A stretch of DNA of 50,638 bases, taken from positions 1 to 50,638 of the forward strand of contig NZ_FNEE01000034.1 of NCBI RefSeq assembly GCF_900099905.1, in the 5' to 3' direction. The notes under the pieces were generated by a model, which was given only the letters and a program-made list of their open reading frames with translations, did no database searches and was not told the origin of the DNA. A program made the translations under genes and the position numbers. Origin of the DNA: Mesorhizobium muleiense. Its GTDB lineage: Bacteria > Pseudomonadota > Alphaproteobacteria > Rhizobiales > Rhizobiaceae. Position 1 is the first letter of the stretch. Each line of letters opens with the position of its first letter. Below, in pieces: positions 33,008 through 40,130 of the stretch.

Positions 33008-33363
33008 GACCGGGGGCCCGATCAAGCAGCCAATATCCGGGAGATACTCGCTGTCATCCTACAATCGTTAGTATTCGCTAATGTTCCATCGATCAGCAAA
33101 AAGACAGTGCCCGGAGAGGGTCGGACGCAGCGGCGCCCCGGCCCGAAGCGCGGGCACTTCGGTGGACGCCTCGGTGATGGAGCCTATGTTCCTAGTGGCC
33201 GGCGAACCGGCAACACACAGGCTGAACCTCGGGATGAAATCAGTTCTCAGAAACGTTCATCAACAACACTCAATGCCTGTTGCCCGACACCTGGTGCCGA
33301 TGACCAAGCAACCTCCGGTGGTGGTCCTGAAAAATACCGTGCGCGACGCCGAGGAGACCGAAT

Positions 33364-34431
33364 ATGCCGGCCAAAGCGTATATTAACCGGATCGCGACAG
33401 CGGTGCCGGAGCACGAGGTTCATCAATTCTATCTGCGTTTCGCCGCCTCCATGCTTGCGGCCGATCGCCGAAGAATTTTCGAACGCATGGTTGACGTTGC
33501 CGGCATCGAGCACCGCTATTCCTGCTTTGCACCTGCCGGCGACCCCGAAGGACCATCAGCAGATCTGGCCGGGAGGTTCATCCGGGGCGCTTTTCCTGGA
33601 ACGGCCGAGAGAATGGCAATGTTCTGTCATGCCGCACCTGTTCTCGCGCGAAAAGCCGTCGACGGATTGGAGCTTGGTGGCGGCGCTTCCCGCATCACCC
33701 ATCTCATCGTCACCACCTGCACCGGTTTTTCAGCACCAGGCATCGACCTGGAGCTGGTTGCGCGATGCGGCCTGCCGGACACGGTCGAACGCACGATGAT
33801 CGGTTTCATGGGCTGCTATGCGGCGATCAACGGCCTCAAGCTTGCCCGCCACATCGTCCGCTCCGATCCGCAGGCCAGGGTCCTGCTGGTCAATATCGAA
33901 CTCTGCACGATGCATCTGCGGGAAACCAGCGAACTGGAAAAGCTGCTGTCGTTCTGCCTCTGGGGCGATGGCTGTGCGGCTGCGCTCGTCACCGCCGAGC
34001 CGCACGGCATCGAGCTCGAAAGCTTCTACGGCATCGTGGCGGACGAGCGGCGGGATCTGATGAGCTGGAGCATTAGTGACCACGGTTTCGAAATGGTTCT
34101 TTCCGGCCAGGTCCCGGCAGCAATCCATGACGCGTTGCGGAGCAATCACGACGCCATCCTCGGTGGTCGGCCGACCGAGGCGATCGAACTCTGGGCCGTG
34201 CACCCGGGGGGACGTTCGGTGCTCGACGCCGTCGAACGGGCCCTGGAACTCGCGCCCACCGCGCTGGAGCCATCGCGCGAGGTGTTGCGCCGATATGGAA
34301 ACATGTCGTCGGCGACCGTCATGTTCGTGATGAAAGAGATGTTGAAGGCGCCACCAGGAATGCTCGGCTGCGGCATGTCATTCGGACCCGGGCTGGCGGC
34401 CGAAACCATGCTTTTCCGAACGGCGTCATGA
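33364..34431 (+). CDS. Type III polyketide synthase
   Basis: This 355-residue chalcone/stilbene-synthase-fold enzyme has the catalytic triad Cys151 ('GFMGCYAAING'), His280 ('WAVHPGGRS') and Asn313 ('YGNMSSATVMF'). The conserved 'TTCTGFSAPGIDLELVARCGL' block is at 117-137. It condenses acyl-CoA starters with malonyl-CoA into pyrones or resorcinols. It heads a three-gene set with a methyltransferase and an FAD oxidoreductase, joined by ATGA overlaps. This is the arrangement of phenolic-lipid operons such as srsABC of Streptomyces griseus. A long-chain alkylresorcinol or alkylpyrone product is therefore likely but inferred. Confidence 0.92.
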   Translation: MPAKAYINRIATAVPEHEVHQFYLRFAASMLAADRRRIFERMVDVAGIEHRYSCFAPAGDPEGPSADLAGRFIRGAFPGTAERMAMFCHAAPVLARKAVDGLELGGGASRITHLIVTTCTGFSAPGIDLELVARCGLPDTVERTMIGFMGCYAAINGLKLARHIVRSDPQARVLLVNIELCTMHLRETSELEKLLSFCLWGDGCAAALVTAEPHGIELESFYGIVADERRDLMSWSISDHGFEMVLSGQVPAAIHDALRSNHDAILGGRPTEAIELWAVHPGGRSVLDAVERALELAPTALEPSREVLRRYGNMSSATVMFVMKEMLKAPPGMLGCGMSFGPGLAAETMLFRTAS

Positions 34432-35141
34432 GCAGCCTGGAGCACCGCCAGCTTGCGCCGGAAATCCTCGACGGGCTTGCGGGCGACGATCCGCGAGCGC
34501 TTGCGGCGCGGCGCGATCTCCGTCGCATCAACGCGCTGATGTTTCAGGCCAGGATCATGGCGTCGCTGCTGCAGAAGTTCGTGCCAGGGCCGCCGCACCG
34601 GATTCTGGAGATCGGCGCTGGCGATGGCTCCTTCATGCTGGCGTTGGCGCGGCGCATGGCCGGGCATTGGCCTGGGGTCGAACTGGTAATGCTCGACCGC
34701 GTCGACCTCATCACCGCGCAATTGCGTGGTGATTTCGACAGGCTGGGATGGACGGTCGAAGGCGTCGCCGCCGATGTCTTCGACTGGGCGAGAAAGAATG
34801 AGGGCACGCGGTTCGACGCGATCACCGTCAATCTGTTTCTGCATCATTTCGACGATGCCGGGCTCGTGCGTCTGTTTTCGCTGATGGCGCCCAAGGCCCC
34901 GCTGCTGTTGGCGACAGAGCCGTTGCGGACCAAACTGGCATTGGCCGCGACCCGTCTTCTCCCGGCGATCGGCGCCAATGACGTCACACGAAACGACGCG
35001 GCTCAAAGTGTGCGTGCCGGCTTTCGCGGCAACGAGCTTTCCGGTCTCTGGCTCGCGGCAAACGGCAAACCGGTCGAGGAACGGCGCGCCGGCCTTTTTT
35101 CCCACATTTTCGTCGGCGCCAGCGCCGGTCATGTCCTATGA
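34428..35141 (+). CDS. SAM-dependent methyltransferase of the polyketide cassette
   Basis: The 237-residue class I methyltransferase has motif I 'RILEIGAGDGSFMLALARRM' (about 58-77), the acidic end of strand 2 in 'LVMLDRVDLI', and motif IV-like 'FDAITVNLFLHHFDD'. It overlaps the polyketide synthase gene (ATGA) and the FAD oxidoreductase gene (ATGA). In analogous cassettes the methyltransferase acts on a hydroxyl of the alkylresorcinol or quinol, and the same is inferred here. Confidence 0.88.
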   Translation: MSSLEHRQLAPEILDGLAGDDPRALAARRDLRRINALMFQARIMASLLQKFVPGPPHRILEIGAGDGSFMLALARRMAGHWPGVELVMLDRVDLITAQLRGDFDRLGWTVEGVAADVFDWARKNEGTRFDAITVNLFLHHFDDAGLVRLFSLMAPKAPLLLATEPLRTKLALAATRLLPAIGANDVTRNDAAQSVRAGFRGNELSGLWLAANGKPVEERRAGLFSHIFVGASAGHVL

Positions 35142-36409
35142 CGCGATTGTCGACCCATGACGCGATCATCATAGGCGCCGGCCCGGCGGGCACGTCCGTC
35201 GCGCTGACGCTTGCCCGGCGCGGATGGGCCGTGGCTATTGTGGAAAAGAGCGTGTTCCCGCGCCGCAAGGTCTGCGGCGAATATATATCGGCAAGCAATC
35301 TTGCGCTTCTGGACCAGCTGGAGATCGGCGATGCCTGGCGTGCCAATGCCGGCCCCGAAATCCGCCGCGTCGGCTTGTTTTCCGGCGAGACCTGCGCCGA
35401 GGCGCCAATGCCTCCTGCAAGAGATGGGCCTCCCGCAGAGGATGGGCCTCCTGCAAAAGACGGACCTCCCGCAAAAGATGGGCGCCGCGCGAAAAAAGAT
35501 GGTTTCGGCCGGGCGCTCGGCCGGGATGTTTTCGACTGTCTGCTTTTGCAGGCGGCGCGATCGGCGGGCGTCGAGATCTTTCAGCCTTGCCGCGCCGTCG
35601 CCATCGACCCAGATGGCGAGGCGCAATTGGTGCGAATTCAAGCCGGAAACGAAACGACGATGTTGCGCGCGCCGGTGATTGTCGCCGCACACGGCTCCTG
35701 GGAGCCAGGACCGCTCCCCAGCCAGCTCGGAAAGACCAACCGCCCTTCGGACCTGTTCGGCTTCAAGGCGCATTTCACCGGGTCGTCCCTGGCGCCTGAT
35801 TTGATGCCCCTGCTGATATTTCCTGGCGGTTATGGCGGCATGGTTTCGGCGGATCATGGCCGGCTGTCGATCTCGTGCTGCATTCGGCGCGATATGCTCG
35901 CACAGTTGCGCAAACACCCCGGCCACCAGAGCCATTTGTCGGCCGCCGAGGCGGTCTCCCGTCATCTGATGGAATCATGTCGGGGCGTGAGGGATGCACT
36001 AGAGTCAGCTGACGTCGACGGGCCGTGGCTTGCCGCAGGTCCGATCCGGCCGGGAATTCGCTCCGGCTACGAACGCGACATCTTTCGCGTCGGCAATGCA
36101 GCCGGAGAGTCTCACCCTCTCATCGCCGAGGGCATCTCAATGGCGCTCCAGTCCGGCTGGCTGCTGGCTTGCGAACTCTCTTGCGCGCCAGACGGCCGCG
36201 CAGGGCGGGAGATGGCCGGCAGACGCTACGAGGCGGCCTGGAAAAGTCTGTTTTCAACGCGGGTCTACGCCGCCGCCGCACTTGCCGGGATTGCCGTTAG
36301 TCCAGGCAGCGCAACCTGGATGGCGGCGATTGTCCGGAATTTCCCACAAGCGCTGACCTTAGGCGCGCAACTGAGCGGGAAGACAAAGCCGGTTCCCGGC
36401 TTTGTCTGA
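35138..36409 (+). CDS. FAD-dependent oxidoreductase of the polyketide cassette, with internal hexapeptide repeats
   Basis: The 423-residue protein is of the geranylgeranyl-reductase/hydroxylase type: 'DAIIIGAGPAGTSVALTLARRGW' (8-30), 'RRKVCGEYIS' (42-51) and the FAD-binding 'FRVGNAAGESHPLIAEGISMALQSG'. It would hydroxylate or otherwise oxidise the polyketide, for example to a quinone. Residues 92-121 are five tandem six-residue units (PPARDG, PPAEDG, PPAKDG, PPAKDG, RRAKKDG), encoded by an 18-bp DNA repeat and inserted in a surface region. The start overlaps the methyltransferase stop. Confidence 0.87.
   Translation: MTRLSTHDAIIIGAGPAGTSVALTLARRGWAVAIVEKSVFPRRKVCGEYISASNLALLDQLEIGDAWRANAGPEIRRVGLFSGETCAEAPMPPARDGPPAEDGPPAKDGPPAKDGRRAKKDGFGRALGRDVFDCLLLQAARSAGVEIFQPCRAVAIDPDGEAQLVRIQAGNETTMLRAPVIVAAHGSWEPGPLPSQLGKTNRPSDLFGFKAHFTGSSLAPDLMPLLIFPGGYGGMVSADHGRLSISCCIRRDMLAQLRKHPGHQSHLSAAEAVSRHLMESCRGVRDALESADVDGPWLAAGPIRPGIRSGYERDIFRVGNAAGESHPLIAEGISMALQSGWLLACELSCAPDGRAGREMAGRRYEAAWKSLFSTRVYAAAALAGIAVSPGSATWMAAIVRNFPQALTLGAQLSGKTKPVPGFV
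35411..35500 (+). repeat. 18-bp coding tandem repeat in the FAD oxidoreductase gene
   Basis: About four and a half units of the pattern GATGGGCCTCCCGCAAAA with point changes encode the hexapeptide P-P-A-K-D-G. The period keeps the frame, so copy number can vary without inactivating the gene. Confidence 0.85.
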
Positions 36410-36468
36410 CAGGTGGTGCGGCGCGTTCGTCCGCTCCCAAGGGTAGTCGCGACCTCAACAGCGCTAGC

Positions 36469-36768
36469 TCACTTGGGGCAATTCTCCATGTCCGCAGTTG
36501 CAGTGCCACTGGCGGAGTTTGTATTCGCATCGGCGCCTGCGGTTTCCTTGCACCGATCACCCATGCCGTCGCCGCCGTCGGTTGTTGAACCGGTTACGTT
36601 CGGATCGGCAGGAGTTGCATTATCGGTGCCGGGAGCCATGGTGCCAGTGCCTGTCCCGGTGGCCGCTCCCGGATCGGTGGTGCCGGATCCAGTGCCGTCT
36701 GATTGCGCCATCGCGGAAGTGGCAAGGGCGATGCTGAGTACGGTTGCAGAAAGAATTTTTTTCATCAT
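36469..36768 (-). CDS. Small secreted Thr/Gly-rich protein
   Basis: The 99-residue protein has a signal peptide, MMKKILSATVLSIALATSAMA, cleaved before 'QSDGTGSG'. The mature part is low-complexity Thr/Gly/Ala/Asp with one 'RCKE' and one 'ENCPK' Cys near the end that could form a disulfide. GGAGAG seven bases before ATG 36768 sets the start. An exact EcfG promoter lies about 50-73 bases upstream. No characterised family is recognised. Confidence 0.78.
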   Translation of the reverse strand: MMKKILSATVLSIALATSAMAQSDGTGSGTTDPGAATGTGTGTMAPGTDNATPADPNVTGSTTDGGDGMGDRCKETAGADANTNSASGTATADMENCPK

Positions 36769-36816
36769 GGTGGCTCTCCATTGGAGTTGCATCGCTGGGC
36801 GCGATCATGATTATCC

Positions 36817-36841
36817 AACGAGCTTTTTTTGGAGTTGTTCC
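36817..36841 (-). promoter_or_regulatory. EcfG-type general stress promoter, exact match
   Basis: Minus strand GGAAC (36841-36837), 16-bp spacer, CGTT (36820-36817), upstream of the secreted Thr/Gly-rich protein gene. Confidence 0.75.
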
Positions 36842-36995
36842 GTCAGACAGAAATCGTGATCGACGGGTCGGGGCCGATGGCAATCCAAGCAGCAATGCTG
36901 GCGAACGGACGCGGCGCAGACCCTGGGATCATGCCGTTACGCCAGCCAAAGAATGCAACGGCTCAGGATAAAGCCGATCCGTAGTGATCCTTCGC

Positions 36996-37045
36996 GCCCC
37001 CTCTGTCCTGCCGGACATCTCCCCCGCAAGGGGGGAGATTGGCAG
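36996..37045 (+). repeat. Dispersed palindromic repeat type A, copy 3
   Basis: CCCCCTCTGTCCTGCCGGAC is followed by CTCCCCCGCAAGGGGGGAG. It has the same modules as 16674-16720. Confidence 0.75.
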
Positions 37046-37103
37046 CTTTGGCGCACCGCTCGCTCCTGCAACTGTGGCGGTTCGCGAAGGCGCTGGTGAC
37101 GGC

Positions 37104-37152
37104 CGATCTCCCCCCAAGTGGGGGAGATGTCCGGCAGGACAGAGAGGGGCGC
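37104..37152 (-). repeat. Dispersed palindromic repeat type A, copy 4
   Basis: CTCCCCCCAAGTGGGGGAG is followed by ATGTCCGGCAGGACAGAGAG. Inverted relative to copy 3, 60 bp away. Confidence 0.75.
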
Positions 37153-37215
37153 CTCGCTCCGCCTTCAACGGTTCTGCACTGTCGTGACGCTCTGGTCGCT
37201 GCAGATCGGCCCCGT

Positions 37216-37479
37216 TCAAGGCTCGTCGATATCCTGCTTCGAGGGGTTGCGCGAGAGGGCGCGTTCCTCTTCGTCGTCCGGCAGAGCCTCGTCGCTCTCC
37301 TGGTATGGATTGTCGTCGTCTTCCTCGGGCAGTTCAGCCTCTTTCTCTAGTTCGTAGCGGATGTCGGCGTTTCCCGGCACGCTGTCTGGAAGAATTTTAC
37401 CGCCTTTGATCGCGTCCCAATCCTGCTGTTCGATGGTCGGGCCTTCGGGCGAAACGTCGGGTTTTTTGCGCGGTGCCAT
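37216..37479 (-). CDS. Small acidic hypothetical protein
   Basis: The 87-residue protein has a basic start 'MAPRKKPDVSPEG', a helix-like middle and a strongly acidic tail ('EKEAELPEEDDDNPYQESDEALPDDEEER'). It has no signal or membrane segment. GAGGAG seven to ten bases before ATG 37479 supports the start. Composition suggests a disordered, possibly stress-related protein. A weak EcfG-like match (-10 AGTT) lies near 37515-37540. Confidence 0.65.
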   Translation of the reverse strand: MAPRKKPDVSPEGPTIEQQDWDAIKGGKILPDSVPGNADIRYELEKEAELPEEDDDNPYQESDEALPDDEEERALSRNPSKQDIDEP

Positions 37480-37671
37480 CAGAGCTCTCCTCTGCATTGG
37501 TTGCTCATACGCCTAACTCCGCGGACCGCTGCGTAGTTCCTCCACTGACCGTTGTGCGGGTTGCGCAATGCCGGCCAGCGAGCGATCAGGAACTTGCGCG
37601 ACTTCTAATATAAAGGCAGACTTGGAAACGGGTGGAGGGAAAACGGCTCAAAAACAATCGGGAGGAAAGCC

Positions 37672-39111
37672 ATGGATAGCATGAGCCTCACCACGCTTGA
37701 TCGCGGCAAGACGACGGTCGATGCCGCGGCCCTGGAGGCGCTTTCGGCACAATTGCGCGGCACCGTGCTGAGGGAAGGCGACGCCGCCTATGACGAGGCA
37801 CGCAGCATCTGGAACGCCATGATCGACCGGCGGCCCGGGCTGATCGTGCGCTGCGCCGGTGCCGCCGACGTTATCGCCGCCGTCAATTTTGCCAGGGAAA
37901 ACAGGCTGCTCGTCGCCGTTCGCGGCGGCGGCCACAACATCGCCGGCAGCGCCGTCTGCGACGGCGGCCTGATGATCGATCTGTCGCCGATGAAGTCGGT
38001 GCGGGTCGATCCGGCGACGCGGCGGGCATGGGTGGAACCTGGCGCGACGCTCGCCGATGTCGACGCGGAGACACAGGCCTTCAGATTGGCGGTGCCGACC
38101 GGCATCAACTCGACCACCGGCATTTCGGGCCTGACGCTGGGCGGCGGCTTCGGTTGGATCACGCGGAAATTCGGCCTGACCATCGACAATCTTCTCTGCG
38201 CCGATGTGGTTACCGCCGACGGCAAGCTGCTGCGCGCCAGCCAGACCGAAAATCCGGACCTGTTCTGGGCGCTGCGCGGTGGCGGCGGCAATTTCGGCAT
38301 CGTCACGGCCTTCGAGTTCAAGCTCCACCAGGTCGGTCCGCAGGTGCTGTCGGGGCTTGTCGTTCATCCCTTCGCCGATGCCGAAAACGTGTTGCGGGAA
38401 TACCGAGCGGCGCTCGAAGCAGCGCCCAATGAGTTGACCTGCTGGGCGGTCATGCGGCAGGCGCCGCCGCTGCCGTTCCTGCCGGCCGAATGGCATGGCA
38501 AGGAGGTGCTGGTCCTGGCCATGTGCTATTGCGGCGACCTTCAGGAGGGCGAGAAGGCGACACAGAGGCTTCGCGCCATCGGCACACCGATTGCAGACGT
38601 GGTCGGTCCCAACCCGTTCACCGGCTGGCAGCAGGGATTCGATCCGTTGCTGACGCCTGGCGCCCGCAACTACTGGAAGAGCCACGACTTCACCGAGCTT
38701 TCCGACACCGCGGTCGAGGTCGTCACGGCGGCGATACCCAGGCTTCCCGGCCCCGAATGCGAGATTTTCATCGGCCATGTCGGCGGTGCCGCGGGCCGGG
38801 TGACAGCGGATGCAACGGCGTTTCCGCAACGCAGCGCGCATTACGTCATGAATGTCCACGCCCGCTGGCGCGAACCCGAAATGGACCAGGCCTGCATCGA
38901 CTGGGCGCGGGGTCTCTATGAAGCAGCCAAGCCCTATGCCGCCGGCACGGCCTATGTGAACTTCATGCCCGGGGACGAGGTCGACAGGGTCGAAGCAGCC
39001 TATGGCGGCAACTATCGGCGGTTGTTGGAAATCAAGCAGCGATATGATCCGCTGAACCTGTTCCGCATGAACCAGAATTTGCGGCCGATGGAAGCGCAGC
39101 GCGCCGCATAG
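37672..39111 (+). CDS. FAD-binding oxidoreductase, berberine-bridge-enzyme type
   Basis: The 479-residue PCMH/BBE-type flavoprotein has the flavin-attachment His in 'VRGGGHNIAGSAVCDGGLMIDL' (about residue 88), 'GLTLGGGFGWITRKFGLTIDN', 'WALRGGGGNFGIVTAFEF' and the C-terminal BBE tail 'YGGNYRRLLEIKQRYDPLNLFRMNQNL'. Relatives oxidise sugars, alcohols or nicotine-like amines, and the substrate here is not predictable. The second Cys of bicovalent flavin linkage is not obvious. GGAGGAAAG precedes the ATG. A clear terminator follows. It has no operon partner. Confidence 0.9.
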   Translation: MDSMSLTTLDRGKTTVDAAALEALSAQLRGTVLREGDAAYDEARSIWNAMIDRRPGLIVRCAGAADVIAAVNFARENRLLVAVRGGGHNIAGSAVCDGGLMIDLSPMKSVRVDPATRRAWVEPGATLADVDAETQAFRLAVPTGINSTTGISGLTLGGGFGWITRKFGLTIDNLLCADVVTADGKLLRASQTENPDLFWALRGGGGNFGIVTAFEFKLHQVGPQVLSGLVVHPFADAENVLREYRAALEAAPNELTCWAVMRQAPPLPFLPAEWHGKEVLVLAMCYCGDLQEGEKATQRLRAIGTPIADVVGPNPFTGWQQGFDPLLTPGARNYWKSHDFTELSDTAVEVVTAAIPRLPGPECEIFIGHVGGAAGRVTADATAFPQRSAHYVMNVHARWREPEMDQACIDWARGLYEAAKPYAAGTAYVNFMPGDEVDRVEAAYGGNYRRLLEIKQRYDPLNLFRMNQNLRPMEAQRAA

Positions 39112-39128
39112 GCTGCGCAGGCATGACA

Positions 39129-39160
39129 AGGCCCGCGCCTCCGACGGAGGACGCGGGCCT
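39129..39160 (+). terminator. Intrinsic terminator after the FAD oxidoreductase gene
   Basis: AGGCCCGCGCCTCC pairs with GGAGGACGCGGGCCT (one bulged A), 18 bases after the stop, followed by CATTTT. The stem is strong and correctly placed. Confidence 0.75.
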
Positions 39161-39177
39161 CATTTTCGGGTCATGCG

Positions 39178-39268
39178 CTAGAGCGGTTCGCTGAACCGCT
39201 CTAGCTATTTGTTTTTTGCGCAATTCCGGGCGGAAACCGTTGCACACTTTGCCTGGAATTGTTCTAGG
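39178..39268. repeat. Composite palindromic element
   Basis: CTAGAGCGGTTC (39178-39189) and GAACCGCTCTAG (39193-39204) form a perfect 12-bp stem with GCT loop, followed by a T-rich run. A second pair, CAATTCC/GGAATTG, frames 39221-39262, and TCTAG follows. The first hairpin could also act as terminator for the convergent genes. The motif looks like a common rhizobial extragenic repeat, but this is the only copy in the window. Confidence 0.65.
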
Positions 39269-39686
39269 CAGGTATCAAGATCGCAATGCGATGTACGCCG
39301 ACCACGGCACTTGTGTTGGTGGAACCGTCGGTCTTGCCCTTGGCGCAAGTGTACATGTCGCCTTCTCTAAGTTTGAATTCCTTGTCCGCTTTCTTGATCG
39401 TGAATTCGCCGGCAGCGATCGTGCAGACCATGTCGTTGTCCATGACCTCTTCAGGAGCCACTGCTCCGGGCTGAAAGACAATGTCGACAATTGAGATGCT
39501 CTTGTAAGCGGGAATGTCGGAGGTCCCAGTGCCGACCTCCACCAGTCTGACGCCGGGCGCAATCTCCTTGCCTTCATTCGGGCCGTACTCCTTGGCCGTT
39601 GCGGATCTCGCCAAAGCGAATAGAGGCGCTACCGCGGCGGCAGCGACGCCGAGCGCTATTGCAGACCTGCGATTCATGGTTTCCAT
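39264..39686 (-). CDS. Exported cupin-domain protein
   Basis: The 140-residue protein carries a twin-arginine signal 'MNRRSAIALGVAAAAVAPLFALARSATA' in parts (key RR at about residues 5-6). A small beta-barrel follows: 'KSISIVDIVFQPGAVAPEEV', 'MVCTIAAGEFTIKKADKEFKLREGDMYTCAKG'. The usual metal-binding His residues of the cupin motif are replaced, so it is probably not a metalloenzyme. GGGAGG precedes ATG 39686. Function unknown. Confidence 0.8.
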   Translation of the reverse strand: METMNRRSAIALGVAAAAVAPLFALARSATAKEYGPNEGKEIAPGVRLVEVGTGTSDIPAYKSISIVDIVFQPGAVAPEEVMDNDMVCTIAAGEFTIKKADKEFKLREGDMYTCAKGKTDGSTNTSAVVGVHRIAILIPA

Positions 39687-40130
39687 CGCATCCTCCCTTT
39701 TGTTGGTCGCGCACAAATGTGCATGACTAAGGTATATTAGCACAAACGAATTTACCTGTAAGGCAGCGCCGGCAACGCAGCCTGCGCGCAGACGATCACG
39801 GGTGATGCGACGCTTTCGAACTCGAAACAGCCTTTAACTGAGGCCCGCCCAGGCACGGCCTAGTCCTTTCGGTTTCTTGACTCGGCCGGCAAAAACGGGC
39901 AGCAAAGCCTGATACAGAGGGCATTTCCGCTATTTTCATAGTTTTGGAGGGAGCCTTTTTTGACATAGACCTTCGCCTGATCGGCGATCGGTAGAGGGAT
40001 TGGTTAACCAAGTTTGTCCATCTTTTGATTCAATCGGCAACAGACGTGAAGCGTGCCGGGGGGCACCAGGCGACTGTGATTGTGACGGCTGCGAGCCCGC
40101 ATGCCGCAAGGCCGATTGAGGTTTGGTTGT
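39687..40130. other. 444-bp interval, little recognised
   Basis: This is the divergent region between the cupin gene and the DUF2778 gene. A short dyad GCACAAATGTGC lies at 39711-39722, within the cupin leader. The frames on either strand lack ribosome-binding sites and are not called. Confidence 0.5.

Larger units (their letters stand above)
32859..33363. other. 505-bp gene-free interval with stress promoter and hairpin
   Basis: It holds the EcfG promoter (32915-32939) and a strong G+C hairpin (32980-33007), then about 350 bp with no convincing gene before the polyketide synthase. The frame 33081-33386 lacks a ribosome-binding site and has no domain-like composition. Confidence 0.6.
36769..37215. 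other. Gene-free interval with stress promoter and a type A repeat pair
   Basis: It contains the EcfG promoter at 36817-36841 and inverted type A repeats at 36996-37045 and 37104-37152. Frames over the repeats are non-coding. Confidence 0.75.

Noticed and set aside
33081..33386. 101-codon frame before the polyketide synthase
   Set aside because: No ribosome-binding site, no domain-like pattern, and it overlaps the start of a well-supported gene.
37648..39129. 493-codon minus-strand frame
   Set aside because: Shadow of the BBE-type FAD oxidoreductase on the plus strand. No domain is recognisable in it.
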